A DNA stretch of 64,000 nt from assembly GCF_900218035.1 (NCBI RefSeq), contig NZ_OBMR01000005.1, forward strand, positions 1 to 64,000, read 5' to 3'. Shown piece after piece: positions 42,955 through 52,459 of the stretch (positions are counted from its first letter, which is position 1; every line of letters starts with the position of its first letter). The DNA comes from Pseudobutyrivibrio ruminis DSM 9787 (lineage in GTDB: Bacteria > Bacillota > Clostridia > Lachnospirales > Lachnospiraceae). A program made the position numbers and the translations under genes. The notes beneath the pieces are model-generated. The model was not told the DNA's origin, did not search any database, and saw only the letters and a program-made list of their open reading frames with translations.

Positions 42955-44454
42955 ATGAATACTTCCGTTATTCGTTTTATTTTAGGATATGTTGTTGGAT
43001 TCTTAGGCTTGTTCCTGATGCTTCCTATCATGGTAGCTCTCATATATCACGAAGATGTATGGATTTACTATGCAGTTGTTGCATTTCCTTGCCTTATCAT
43101 CGGAATCCTAAACAGCTATTTCCGTCCAAAGAAATTTGTTTTCTATTTAAAAGAAGGATTCTTCTGCACAGGCGCATCTTGGGTTGCCCTTTCTGTAATC
43201 GGTGCCCTTCCACTTCGCCTTAGCGGAGAGATTCCACATTATGTAGATGCTTTATTTGAGGCAGTTTCCGGATTCACCACCACTGGTGCATCCATCCTTG
43301 ATAACGTAGAGTTGCTTACTCACGCCTCACTATTTTGGCGAAGCTTCACTCACTTTGTTGGTGGTATGGGAGTTTTAGTATTCCTACTTACAGTCATTCC
43401 ACTTGCCGGTGGTGAGGGCTCTCAGTTCAACCTGATGAAAGCAGAATCACCTGGACCTTCTGTTGGAAAGCTTGTTCCTAAGCTGAAAAACACTGCCCAG
43501 ATGCTTTACCTCATCTACATTGGACTTACACTTTTAGAATTTATACTTCTGCTTATTGCAGGCATGACACCATTTGAAGCAATCAACACCTCTATCGCCA
43601 CAGCTGGTACTGGTGGATTTGGTATCTACGCTGATAGTATTGCCGGTTTCAACGTTGCATGTCAGTGGATTGTAGCAATATTCATGTTTATATTTGGTGT
43701 AAACTTCAACTTTTACTACTACCTACTCTTCCATCACGCAAGAGATGCTTTCAGAATGGAAGAAGTTAAAATGTACACCGCACTTACAGTTGGTTCTATT
43801 GGAATCATCACTATAAACATTTTAAATAGTAGTGCAAACCTTTTTGAAGCTGTGACAAAAGCAGCATTCCAGGTAACATCAATTCAGTCATCTACTGGTT
43901 TCTCTACTGCAGATTTTGCCCAGTGGCCACAGACTAGCCGATGTGTACTTGTACTTCTGATGTTTATTGGTGCCTGTGCAGGTTCAACTGGTGGTGGTAT
44001 AAAGGTATCGAGATTCGTCCTTATGGGAAAGGCTGTACACAAAGAGTTAATCAGCTACATCCATCCTAGAAGCGTCAGAAAGACTCGCATGGATGGCAAG
44101 CCTGTTAACCATGATACAATCCGTTCCAACAACGTATTTTTTGGAACATTCATGCTCATCTTCTTTGTAAGTGTATTTGCACTTTCATTCGAAGATTTAG
44201 ATTTTTCAACTATATTTACAGCTGTTATCGCTACAATGAGTAATATTGGACCTGGACTTAGCATGGTTGGTCCTGCAGCAAACTTTGGTTTCTTCAGTGA
44301 TTTTTCAAAGATTATCCTTATCTTTGATATGCTTGCAGGTCGACTTGAATTGTTCCCAATTCTCATGCTCTTCCATCCTAATATATGGACTGATTTGTTT
44401 AAGAAACGTCGCTGTAAAGAATTGAAACACGCAGGAAAAGTACTTAAAAAATGA
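42955..44454 (+). CDS. trkH: Trk system potassium uptake protein, membrane subunit
   Basis: A 499-aa pore protein with four membrane-pore-membrane repeats. The selectivity-filter stretches are SGFTTTGASI, TAGTGGFGIY, QSSTGFSTADF and TMSNIGPGLSMVG, one per repeat, each with the expected central Gly. It imports K+ with TrkA as the gate. ATG 42955 has GAGG nine bases upstream, inside the end of trkA. Its stop overlaps the next gene's start (ATGA), so four genes from trkA to the cytidylate-kinase-like gene may be one transcript. Confidence 0.96.
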   Translation: MNTSVIRFILGYVVGFLGLFLMLPIMVALIYHEDVWIYYAVVAFPCLIIGILNSYFRPKKFVFYLKEGFFCTGASWVALSVIGALPLRLSGEIPHYVDALFEAVSGFTTTGASILDNVELLTHASLFWRSFTHFVGGMGVLVFLLTVIPLAGGEGSQFNLMKAESPGPSVGKLVPKLKNTAQMLYLIYIGLTLLEFILLLIAGMTPFEAINTSIATAGTGGFGIYADSIAGFNVACQWIVAIFMFIFGVNFNFYYYLLFHHARDAFRMEEVKMYTALTVGSIGIITINILNSSANLFEAVTKAAFQVTSIQSSTGFSTADFAQWPQTSRCVLVLLMFIGACAGSTGGGIKVSRFVLMGKAVHKELISYIHPRSVRKTRMDGKPVNHDTIRSNNVFFGTFMLIFFVSVFALSFEDLDFSTIFTAVIATMSNIGPGLSMVGPAANFGFFSDFSKIILIFDMLAGRLELFPILMLFHPNIWTDLFKKRRCKELKHAGKVLKK

Positions 44455-45110
44455 AATTAAATACAACTATTTTAGAAATGACTGATGCCTATTTGCATCA
44501 GTCATTTTATCAATCTAACGAAAAACTAAATATTATAGACTGTCGAGATATTGAAGGCACCAGATGCTATCTTGACGATGTAGCCAAGGCAGAGCTTATA
44601 AAACGAATAAGTAACGAACCAGCCGATGGTATTCACTTTATCGATTCCGGCAACTACCACTATCTCACCCTTCTTTGGTTGAGCAAAATAGATGTAGATT
44701 TCAATCTGGTTTTATTTGATCATCATCCTGACGATCAGCCACCAAGTTTTGGCATGATAACCTCTTGTGGCGGCTGGGTGTTGGAGGCAAAGGAGACATT
44801 GCCTCACCTAAAGAACGTTTACACCTTTGGTGTTGGTGATATGCCTGATATTTCTGATATTCCCACTGATTTACCACTGTACATTTCTATCGACAAGGAT
44901 GTACTATCCACCGATTATGCCATCACAGATTGGGACCAGGGAACAATGACCTTGCCTGAAATGACAGATATTCTGGAAAAGATTTTTTCCACACATGAAA
45001 TATATGGTGTAGATATCTGTGGAGATTCCGGAGAAATGGCAGAAAATGGGGTTCCAATCAATAGTCAGACAAATGCAACTCTTTTTGACTTTTTGTCACA
45101 AAAAAAATAA
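44451..45110 (+). CDS. Arginase/agmatinase-family protein (short)
   Basis: A 219-aa protein of the ureohydrolase fold. The metal-binding motifs are FDHHPDDQPPS (near residue 90) and ISIDKDVLSTDYA (near residue 146), corresponding to the DxHxD and SxDxDxxDP blocks of the family, with some residues changed. The length is about 80 residues below typical arginases. It overlaps the end of trkH by four bases, showing tight translational coupling. It may hydrolyse a guanidino compound or have lost activity; no amino-acid catabolic genes are nearby. Confidence 0.75.
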   Translation: MKLNTTILEMTDAYLHQSFYQSNEKLNIIDCRDIEGTRCYLDDVAKAELIKRISNEPADGIHFIDSGNYHYLTLLWLSKIDVDFNLVLFDHHPDDQPPSFGMITSCGGWVLEAKETLPHLKNVYTFGVGDMPDISDIPTDLPLYISIDKDVLSTDYAITDWDQGTMTLPEMTDILEKIFSTHEIYGVDICGDSGEMAENGVPINSQTNATLFDFLSQKK

Positions 45111-45159
45111 AATATAAGTAAGAAAAGTATCAAATCAAATGTGATTGGAGGGAACAACT

Positions 45160-45762
45160 ATGTATCCAGTAATTACCATCTCAAGAGAATTTGGCAGCGG
45201 CGGTCATAGCATAGGCGAGGCTGTGGCAAAACAGTTGAACATCCCATTTTATGACGGAGAAATTGTTAATCGCGTAGCAGTAGAAAGCGGTTATGCAAAG
45301 GAACTTATAGAGACTCAGGGTGAGTACACTTCATCCACAGCAATGTGGTTTGATATCTCTGCGGCAGGAACAATGTACTTCCAGAGCCCACAGGACGAAA
45401 TCTTTATTGCGCAGAAAAAGGTAATCCTTGACTGTGCAAGCAAAGGACCATGTGTAATTGTTGGACGTTGTGCTGATTATATCCTCAGAAAAGAGGGTGT
45501 TCGTTGCATGAATGTTATGATTCACGCAGATATGGAGCATAGAAAGAAACGTGTTTTAGAGCGCTACGAAAATATCGAGAATGTCAGCATTGAAAAGAGA
45601 CTCGCAAAAAAAGATAAGCAGCGTAAAACATATTACAAGTACTACACTGACAAGAACTGGGGCGACTTCCGTGAATATGATGTAATCCTTGATAGCGGCA
45701 CCCTGGGTGAAGGAATGTGTGTAAAGACAATCTGTGATTTAGCTGCAGCTTTCCCAGAATAA
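45160..45762 (+). CDS. Cytidylate kinase-like family protein
   Basis: A 200-aa P-loop kinase-like protein. The N-terminus ITISREFGSGGHSIGEAVAKQLNIPFYDGEIV has the phosphate-binding loop GSGGHSIG, and CVIVGRCADYILR and RKKRVLERYENIENVSIEKRLAKKDKQRKTYYKYYTDKNWG form the lid and base-binding parts of the family. It is not the canonical Cmk, and the phosphate acceptor is uncertain. I chose ATG 45160, with GGAGGG upstream. It is the last gene of the trkA operon and ends at the long hairpin 45777-45890. Confidence 0.88.
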   Translation: MYPVITISREFGSGGHSIGEAVAKQLNIPFYDGEIVNRVAVESGYAKELIETQGEYTSSTAMWFDISAAGTMYFQSPQDEIFIAQKKVILDCASKGPCVIVGRCADYILRKEGVRCMNVMIHADMEHRKKRVLERYENIENVSIEKRLAKKDKQRKTYYKYYTDKNWGDFREYDVILDSGTLGEGMCVKTICDLAAAFPE

Positions 45763-45776
45763 ATAGAAATAAAAAA

Positions 45777-45890
45777 GCAATCAAAAAAGCTAAATGTTAC
45801 ATAGACAAACCTTAGTGTTTCTCCGCTTAGCGTAGAATGCTTCGCTTGAGAAACCTAAGAGTTTGCCTATTACATTTAGCTTTTTATTGC
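45777..45890. terminator. Long imperfect hairpin between convergent genes
   Basis: A 114-bp inverted repeat. AGCAAT and AAAAAAGCTAAATGT on the left pair with ACATTTAGCTTTTT and ATTGC on the right; the inner arms CATAG/CTATT, CAAAC/GTTTG, CTTAG/CTAAG and GTTTCTC/GAGAAAC continue the stem, which closes over an AGCG/CGCT loop. T-runs occur in both directions. It includes the stop codon of the HTH gene. It is longer than needed for termination, so it may derive from a miniature palindromic element. Confidence 0.8.
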
Positions 45891-46639
45891 ATTTTATGAA
45901 GACGGCCCTGTATAGGCATCAGTATTAATACGAATAACACTCCATAAAACAACGACAACACTGCTACCGCCATGTTTGGCCCAATTGTATCTGGTGACTC
46001 ACTCCACACTATAGCAAGCACTGCTACAAATCCCATTATGCTGGAAAGTATTCCGCCAAGGATTGCCCCTCTCTGGGCGTATTTTACAGCAAATTCGCAT
46101 TCTGCAGCTACCACTGCAACATCGTCCTCTATCTCTGCTTTCTTTCCAAAAATCAGCTTAAACGCTCCCAGAAAGCTTTTCATCTGTCCACCTGCTCCTA
46201 AAACAATAAGCTGTATAGCAAGCACAAATACTACAGATGGAATATCAAGGAAATATACTACTCTGCTTCCGCTGACTGTAACTATACCAATCAGCCCTAA
46301 CATCAACAATACAAAGCCTAATGCTAAACCTAACACTACTGATTTTTTGTCATTCTTATTTTCCTGAACATCCTTTACTAAACTAACCATTATTTCTTCC
46401 GCCTTTCCACTATATGCCTCTGCGTTCAGGCGCTCACCGGATAACAGCTCATTTACATTAATATCAAGTGCCTTGCACAGTTCTGGCATGATGCTGGTGT
46501 CAGGCAATCCTTTGCCAGTTTCCCATCTGGAAACTGCTTTATCACTGACTCCCACCTGATCTGCCAATTGTTTTTGTGTAAGTCCTTTTTCCTTTCTCAT
46601 TTCAGAGATAAATGAACCTGTCTTTATTAAGTCTAACAT
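45884..46639 (-). CDS. XRE-family regulator with C-terminal membrane domain
   Basis: A 251-aa protein. An N-terminal HTH (about 8-62) reads EKGLTQKQLADQVGVSDKAVSRWETGKGLPDTSIM, a typical Cro/CI domain. The C-terminal part has four hydrophobic segments (about 100-118, 122-143, 187-205 and 220-243), tethering it to the membrane. Such regulators are common in Firmicutes and often sense envelope or ion conditions. The gene ends within the hairpin at 45777-45890. No partner is coded beside it. Confidence 0.9.
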   Translation of the reverse strand: MLDLIKTGSFISEMRKEKGLTQKQLADQVGVSDKAVSRWETGKGLPDTSIMPELCKALDINVNELLSGERLNAEAYSGKAEEIMVSLVKDVQENKNDKKSVVLGLALGFVLLMLGLIGIVTVSGSRVVYFLDIPSVVFVLAIQLIVLGAGGQMKSFLGAFKLIFGKKAEIEDDVAVVAAECEFAVKYAQRGAILGGILSSIMGFVAVLAIVWSESPDTIGPNMAVAVLSLFYGVLFVLILMPIQGRLHKMQ

Positions 46640-46754
46640 GTGACCTCCTGCCGCTACTTTAATTACACCTTTAGGCTATAAGAAAAGACGCCTAGAATAA
46701 ACCTATGTATGCTAGAATCCGCCTAGAATCTGACTCCACGAAAACTAGAACTCC

Positions 46755-47756
46755 CTAGATTACTGACTCCCAGAACTCCACTGCCCTATCAAGCCAGCCT
46801 TCAGCCTTTGTGCGAATGCCAAGGCCGATGCCGTGAGGTACACCAAAGTACTTCTCATAGATATGATTAACGCCATGTGCCTTGAGGGCGCTTTCAAAAA
46901 CATCAGCATGACGACTTGCAGGAACAAGAACATCCCACGAGCCTGAATACATGAATGTTGGTGGATAATCATCCTCGATATATTTCTGCACATCAAGAAG
47001 CACTCGACCTCTTCTGATGTGACGCAATCCAAACATATGGAAGCTGCCTCTGTTGCTAAGCCAAATGCCCATCAAACCAATCCAAATGTTCCAGTAAGGA
47101 TGATGTAACCAATCGTTTACGCATGTCCAAGGATATCCTAATATGACAGCTCCAGGCTTAGGCAATTGGTAATCCATATAACCAAACTTGTGACTGGAAA
47201 AGATTCCCGCCAGATTTCCACCTGCTGAAAATCCCATCAATGCATAGCCGTCTAAAGAGACACCGTATTGGTCCTGATTTTGCTGAATCATCTGTAATGC
47301 TGTGCCTAAATCCTGCATTGGAGCAAAAGCTTCGCAATCACGTCCCGTGCGATACTCAAGCACAAAGGCATTTACTCCCATTTCATTAAGAGTTGCCGCA
47401 ACAGGATATCCCTCCTGTCTTGTGCAAAGATGTGCATAACCTCCACCTGGAAGAACAACTACAAATCGCTTGCTCTTAGGGTTATCTGCTGGAAAATACA
47501 TAAGCCTAACATCTCTTTTATGTTTATCCTTAGACATTTCCTCCATGGAATACACCGGAATTTGCCTAAATCTACCGGATGCCTGCAGCTCTTTTACTCT
47601 GGCTCTACCGCCCTTCACATTATTTGATTTATGCTCAATATAATACATTCTAGCAATCGAATAAACCGTAAATAGGAATGTAAGAATAAGATACGCGATA
47701 ATCAGTGTTCTCACCGTCTCGCCAAATCCGTTTGCAAATAAATAAATATTTCGCAT
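46755..47756 (-). CDS. Membrane-anchored alpha/beta hydrolase
   Basis: A 333-aa hydrolase of the esterase/acetylesterase group. One membrane helix lies near the N-terminus (about 10-33). The oxyanion motif VVLPGGGYAHL is near residue 115, the nucleophile Ser is in LMGFSAGGNLAG (GxSxG) near residue 175, the Asp is in MYSGSWDVLVPA and the His is in FGVPHGIGLG. ATG 47756 has GGAGG and follows the terminator of the flavoprotein gene by about 15 bp, leaving no room for its own promoter, so it is probably expressed by read-through. An earlier in-frame start at 47834 would overlap the preceding gene. The substrate is probably an acylated sugar or ester; unknown. Confidence 0.88.
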   Translation of the reverse strand: MRNIYLFANGFGETVRTLIIAYLILTFLFTVYSIARMYYIEHKSNNVKGGRARVKELQASGRFRQIPVYSMEEMSKDKHKRDVRLMYFPADNPKSKRFVVVLPGGGYAHLCTRQEGYPVAATLNEMGVNAFVLEYRTGRDCEAFAPMQDLGTALQMIQQNQDQYGVSLDGYALMGFSAGGNLAGIFSSHKFGYMDYQLPKPGAVILGYPWTCVNDWLHHPYWNIWIGLMGIWLSNRGSFHMFGLRHIRRGRVLLDVQKYIEDDYPPTFMYSGSWDVLVPASRHADVFESALKAHGVNHIYEKYFGVPHGIGLGIRTKAEGWLDRAVEFWESVI

Positions 47757-47776
47757 TGTCTTCCTCCGAATTAAAA

Positions 47777-47800
47777 AAGGTGCTACCTCAGTAGCACCTT
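47777..47800 (-). terminator. Terminator after the GltD-like gene
   Basis: Ten-base stem AAGGTGCTAC (47777-47786) with GTAGCACCTT (47791-47800), and a TTTTTT run on the minus strand. It lies within 15-30 bp of the ribosome site of the hydrolase gene downstream, so it could act as an attenuator. Confidence 0.85.
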
Positions 47801-47814
47801 TTATTATAGCATTT

Positions 47815-50598
47815 TTATCTGTGCTTGAAAGCAACCTTAATACGCTGCTTTAATCCGTTTGGAAGAACATACTTAAGCTTGTCCTCAGATGGAGTCATCT
47901 TTGAACACTCTGGATGCTCTCTGTAAAGCTTGATAGCATCGAATTCGCACTTAGTTGTACATACACCACAACCAATACACTTATTCTCATCTACTACTGA
48001 AGCACCACACTTGAGACATCTAGCTGTCTCTTTCTTGATCTGCTCCTCTGTAAGCTCTACTGTCTTATCGCGGAATGTAAGCTCTCCATCAACAGTTGTC
48101 TTTGAAACGCCTGGAATCTGACGTGCGCTGTGATCATAATCACCAATCTTGATGTTTTCTTTATCAAGCTCGATGAAGTCACGACGGTTACGTCCGATTG
48201 TAAGTGAGCTGTGTGGCTGTACAAATCTGTGGATTGAGATAGCTCCCTCACGACCGGCTGCGATAGCATCGATAGCAAAACGTGGGCCTGTGTACATATC
48301 ACCACCAACAAAGATATCTGGCTCATCTGTCTGGTATGTAAGAGCATCAGCCTTAGGGCCTCTCTCGATAACAACCTTAGAACCCTTGAAGAGATCTCCG
48401 TATACGCTACGCTGTCCTACTGAGAAGATAACGTGCTTACACTCTACAGTGATTGTGTCATTCTCATCGTACTGTGGAGAGAATCTACCTGTCTCGTCCT
48501 TAACACGAGTACACTTCTTAAGAACGATTCCCTTAACAGCTCCTGCCTCATCAACAAGAACCTCCTTTGGTCCCCATCCACAGTTAAGCTCAACGCCCTC
48601 TGCTTCAACGATTTCGATTTCCTCTGGAGATGCAGGCATGATGTCTCTGCTCTCAAGACAGAACATAGAAACCTTTTCGTTTCCAACACGTCTAGCAGAA
48701 CGAGCAACGTCGATAGCAACGTTACCACCACCGATAACAACAAGGTCACCCTTGATATCGTATTTCTCGTTCTCTGAGCACTCGTGAAGGAAATCGACAG
48801 CTGTTGCTGTACCGATAGCATCATCACCTGGTACGCCTGGCTTGTTACCACCCTGGCAACCAATAGCTACGTAGAATGCCTTGTAGCCCTGGCTACGTAA
48901 CTCATCAAGTGAAATATCCTTACCAACTTCAACGCCACACTTAATCTCTACACCAAGCTCCTTGATGATTTCGATTTCAGCGTCGATAACGTTGTTCTCA
49001 AGTACGAATGATGGAATACCGTAACGAAGCATACCACCTGGATACTTGCTCTTTTCAAAGATTGTAGGCTTGTAGCCCTTAAGTGCTAAGAAGTAAGCAC
49101 AAGAAAGACCTGCAGGACCTGCACCAATAATAGCTACTTTCTCTGTGAACTCACCCTTCTGTGAAGGAACGATCTTCTTAGGGATGTAGCGTGTCTCTGA
49201 CTTAAGATCCATCTCTGCTAAGAAACGCTTAACTTCATCGATTGCAATTGCCTCATCGATTGTTCCACGTGTACAAGCTGCCTCACAACGTCTGTTACAT
49301 ACACGACCGCAGATTGCTGGAAGTGGATTGTCCTGCTTGATAAGAGCAAGAGCTTCTTTGTAACGTCCCTGAGCTGCCATACGAAGGTAACCCTGGATAG
49401 CGATATGTGCAGGACAAGCTGTCTTACATGGAGCTGTACCTGTGTCATAGCAGTTGATTCTGTTTGTGTCACGATAGTTGTCGTTCCACTCGTCTGTTGA
49501 CCACTTGCGCTCTGTTGGAAGAACCTGCTTTGGATACTCAACCTGTGAGCCATCAGCCTTGCAAAGCTTCTGACCAAGCTTAACAGCACCAGCTGGGCAG
49601 TTTTCAACACACTTACCACAAGCAACACAGTCCTCTGCTGTAACGTGAGCAACATACGCTGAACGTGACATATTTGGAGTATTGAAAAGCTGTGATGTAC
49701 GAAGTGCATAACATACATTTACATTACAGTTACAGATAGCGAAGATTTTATTCTCGCCATCGATATTTGTGATCTGGTGAACGAAGCCGTTGTCCTCAGC
49801 CTGCTTAAAAATATCAAGAGCCTCTTCCTTAGTGATGTAAACACCACCCTTGTTTGTCTCAACAACGTAGTCTGCCATATCACCAACTGCGATACACCAT
49901 CCTTCTGGATCATCAGCGCAGCCCTCGTCATATGTCTTTCTAGAAAGACGGCAAGAACATGGTGACTTAGCATACTTTCCTTCGTATTTATCGAGCCAGT
50001 AAGAAATCTTCTCAAGTCCGATTGCTTCCTGCTCCATTGAAATAGCGTCCTCTACAGGGATAACGTGCATACCAATACCAGCGCCTCCTGGTGGTACCAT
50101 GTGTGTAAGTCCCTCAAGTGGAAGACGGCTCATTCTCTCAAAGAAACGTCCCATCTCAGGATGCTCAGCCAAGAAATCCTGATTCATGTTTGAGAACTCT
50201 GCAGAACCTGGAACGAACATAGGAAGTACCCACTGCTTTTCGTGAGCTTCGTTCTCATAGTTCCACTCTAAAAGACCTGTCCAGCTAGCTTTCTCAAGTC
50301 TTTCCTCAAGTGTCTTTTCATCAAGGCCAGTGATTTCAAGAAGCTCCTTGAATGTCTTTGGCTTTCTAATGCCACCCATAGAAAGTGCAAGCTCTGCAAT
50401 TTCCTTTGTAGGTGCAAGATTTGCTACAGCCCAGTACTCTGGATCGTACTTTGTAATCTTCTGAAGACCAAGCTTGATTTTAGCTCTATCTGTGATTACC
50501 TTTCCAAGCTGAAGAATTTCTGGGCGTAGATCTTCATCCTTTAAATCATTTACCCAATCAGGATAAAAATCGCCCAAATTGTCTGGTCCGATACCCAT
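47815..50598 (-). CDS. GltD-like iron-sulfur flavoprotein oxidoreductase with extra N-terminal domain
   Basis: A 927-aa protein. The N-terminal about 310 residues are an unassigned domain with several Cys (SPCSCRLSRKTYDEGCADDPEGWC). A ferredoxin-type cluster follows (CVACGKCVENCPAGAVKLG), then the GltD-type cluster domain (CKTACPAHIAIQGYLR, then ICGRVCNRRCEAACTRGTIDEAIAI), the FAD fold (IGAGPAGLSCAYFLALKGY), the NAD(P) fold (VIGGGNVAIDVARSARRVG), and a C-terminal cluster (CIGCGVCTTKCEFDAI). It would pass electrons between NAD(P)H and an acceptor protein. It is larger than the glutamate synthase small subunit and has no large subunit nearby. ATG 50598 follows AAGGAGG. Confidence 0.9.
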   Translation of the reverse strand: MGIGPDNLGDFYPDWVNDLKDEDLRPEILQLGKVITDRAKIKLGLQKITKYDPEYWAVANLAPTKEIAELALSMGGIRKPKTFKELLEITGLDEKTLEERLEKASWTGLLEWNYENEAHEKQWVLPMFVPGSAEFSNMNQDFLAEHPEMGRFFERMSRLPLEGLTHMVPPGGAGIGMHVIPVEDAISMEQEAIGLEKISYWLDKYEGKYAKSPCSCRLSRKTYDEGCADDPEGWCIAVGDMADYVVETNKGGVYITKEEALDIFKQAEDNGFVHQITNIDGENKIFAICNCNVNVCYALRTSQLFNTPNMSRSAYVAHVTAEDCVACGKCVENCPAGAVKLGQKLCKADGSQVEYPKQVLPTERKWSTDEWNDNYRDTNRINCYDTGTAPCKTACPAHIAIQGYLRMAAQGRYKEALALIKQDNPLPAICGRVCNRRCEAACTRGTIDEAIAIDEVKRFLAEMDLKSETRYIPKKIVPSQKGEFTEKVAIIGAGPAGLSCAYFLALKGYKPTIFEKSKYPGGMLRYGIPSFVLENNVIDAEIEIIKELGVEIKCGVEVGKDISLDELRSQGYKAFYVAIGCQGGNKPGVPGDDAIGTATAVDFLHECSENEKYDIKGDLVVIGGGNVAIDVARSARRVGNEKVSMFCLESRDIMPASPEEIEIVEAEGVELNCGWGPKEVLVDEAGAVKGIVLKKCTRVKDETGRFSPQYDENDTITVECKHVIFSVGQRSVYGDLFKGSKVVIERGPKADALTYQTDEPDIFVGGDMYTGPRFAIDAIAAGREGAISIHRFVQPHSSLTIGRNRRDFIELDKENIKIGDYDHSARQIPGVSKTTVDGELTFRDKTVELTEEQIKKETARCLKCGASVVDENKCIGCGVCTTKCEFDAIKLYREHPECSKMTPSEDKLKYVLPNGLKQRIKVAFKHR

Positions 50599-50671
50599 AT
50601 TAATTTCCTCCTTTAATTGCCCTAAAAAAAATAATATTTATACTTCCCTCAAAAAGTCTCAATTCCAAGCA

Positions 50672-51343
50672 TTAAGCCTGCCACTGCTGAACCTGGCCCC
50701 TCAACCAGTCAACCCATTCATCAAATCCTTCGCCAGTTTTTGCTGAAACAAAGATAACCTTTGCATTAGGATTAAGACTGTGGATTCGTTCCACAACAGC
50801 CTCCTTTGAGAATTCGCTAAACACTGGAAGTGTGTCGCATTTGTTGATAAGCACTACATCACACACTGAAAACATCAGTGGGTACTTAAGTGGTTTGTCG
50901 TCTCCCTCGGGAACAGAGAGAATCATGGCGTTCTTTGATGAACCGGTATCAAATTCCGCTGGACAAACTAAATTACCAACGTTTTCCAGGAAGACAAGAT
51001 CTAAGTCTTCTGTTCCAAACTCATGCAAGCCCTGGCGGGTCATATCTGCATCGAGATGGCACATGCCTCCTGTATGTATCTGAATTGCACGTGCTCCTGC
51101 CGCAGTAATTGTGGCAGCGTCCACATCAGAATCAATATCTGCCTCCATTACACCGATTTGCATTTCGTCCTTAAGACGTGCGATTGTTTGGCATAATGTG
51201 GTTGTTTTGCCAGAACCAGGAGCTGACATCAGATTAACAAGAAATGTTTTCTGTTCTTTAATCTCCTGTCTGAGCTTATCAGCATCTGCATCATTGTCTT
51301 CAAAGATACTCTGCTTAACTTCGATGATTTTGTAATCTAGCAT
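50672..51343 (-). CDS. hypB: Hydrogenase nickel-incorporation GTPase
   Basis: A 223-aa GTPase that helps insert nickel into hydrogenase or urease. The P-loop is LMSAPGSGKTTTL near residue 36; the metal site Cys-His is in GGMCHLDADM near residue 105; the base-recognition motif is INKCD near residue 160. The protein lacks the His-rich N-terminal extension of some orthologues. ATG 51343 has GGAG upstream and a good promoter at 51407-51436. It is followed by the GltD-like gene after 73 bp; no other hyp gene is in the window. Confidence 0.94.
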   Translation of the reverse strand: MLDYKIIEVKQSIFEDNDADADKLRQEIKEQKTFLVNLMSAPGSGKTTTLCQTIARLKDEMQIGVMEADIDSDVDAATITAAGARAIQIHTGGMCHLDADMTRQGLHEFGTEDLDLVFLENVGNLVCPAEFDTGSSKNAMILSVPEGDDKPLKYPLMFSVCDVVLINKCDTLPVFSEFSKEAVVERIHSLNPNAKVIFVSAKTGEGFDEWVDWLRGQVQQWQA

Positions 51344-51406
51344 AAGCTCTCCTAACCAAATTCTGTTAGTAAACTCTAACTCATTTTTTCAGTTTCCTGT
51401 ATATAT

Positions 51407-51436
51407 AATATACTCTAATTGATAAAAAATTGTCAA
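51407..51436 (-). promoter_or_regulatory. Promoter of hypB
   Basis: On the minus strand, TTGACA (51436-51431), an 18-bp spacer and TATATT (51412-51407), about 64 bp upstream of the hypB start codon. The remaining 180 bp up to the next gene hold no other clear element. Confidence 0.75.
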
Positions 51437-51620
51437 TAAGTTTTTTCGCCACAAACCGGTATAAATTCTAGGACAAAGCTACTTTATTACACAGGGTGTG
51501 TATTATCACTGTGAATTCTTTGTGAACACGGGCTTTGTACAAATTTTATTCACCATTTCAAATTATAATCTGATAATAGGATGATTTTCCTTTGAAAACT
51601 ACTATTTCGGGTGATGAGAT

Positions 51621-52433
51621 ATGAAAAAAAGAGTATGTTCGATTTGTCTTTTAATTACATTAATATTTAGCATACATTCTACCACATTTACCAGCACTGC
51701 GCTCACTTCAAATGAGCCTTTATACCCATATTTACAACTTCTTAATACGGACCAGCTCTCCGTATATAATCAGATTTACCAAAATATCATGAACTTCAAT
51801 GACGAGCTATTTTTGTTGGATACTCCTATATCTGAAAAAAGCCTGGAAGATACAATGAATTCTCTATTCAATGATCATCCCGAGCTTTTCTGGGTGTACA
51901 CATCTTATCAATATGCCGTAGATTCATCTAATATCGTTCATAAAGTTCGACTGAAATTCTGCATTACAAAGGATGAATTGCCACAGGCCCAAGCGAATTT
52001 CAATGATGTTTTGAATTCGCTGGTTTCTGGAGCAAAGCAATTTACCAGCCAAGTGGACCAGGAGAAATATTTGCATGACGCTATCTGTCAAATGAACACC
52101 TATGATCCTGACAACCATATGAATCAAAGCGCTTACTCTGCTCTTACAACAGGCACCTCAGTATGTGCCGGATACGCCAGAGCATTTCAGGCAGCCTGCC
52201 AGCGCCTTGGCATCACCTGCTATTATGTAACTGGAATCTCTATGGGAAGCACCCACGCATGGAACGTGGTTAAAATTGATGGAAAGTTTTACAACGTAGA
52301 TTTGACCTGGGACGATTCAATCTCTGAATGTATCGGAGTAACATCCTACGACTATTTCAATAAAAGCGACGCCGCTTTTGCTTCCGACCACAGTCGCTCT
52401 AGCCTATCCGGAAGAATCGTGGCTTGTAACTGA
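51621..52433 (+). CDS. Secreted transglutaminase-like protein
   Basis: A 270-aa exported protein. The N-terminus MKKRVCSICLLITLIFSIHSTTFTSTALTS is a signal peptide. The catalytic core (about 175-245) reads GTSVCAGYARAFQAACQRLGI, then GSTHAWNVVKIDGKFYNVDLTWDDS, giving the Cys-His-Asp triad of the transglutaminase/protease superfamily. Such proteins act on cell-surface proteins or the wall. ATG 51621 follows a GGTGATGAG with weak complementarity to 16S rRNA. It lies upstream of array D, convergent with the sortase/surface-protein pair. Confidence 0.88.
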   Translation: MKKRVCSICLLITLIFSIHSTTFTSTALTSNEPLYPYLQLLNTDQLSVYNQIYQNIMNFNDELFLLDTPISEKSLEDTMNSLFNDHPELFWVYTSYQYAVDSSNIVHKVRLKFCITKDELPQAQANFNDVLNSLVSGAKQFTSQVDQEKYLHDAICQMNTYDPDNHMNQSAYSALTTGTSVCAGYARAFQAACQRLGITCYYVTGISMGSTHAWNVVKIDGKFYNVDLTWDDSISECIGVTSYDYFNKSDAAFASDHSRSSLSGRIVACN

Positions 52434-52459
52434 GTATCTACTCTAGCTAAAATATTGAA

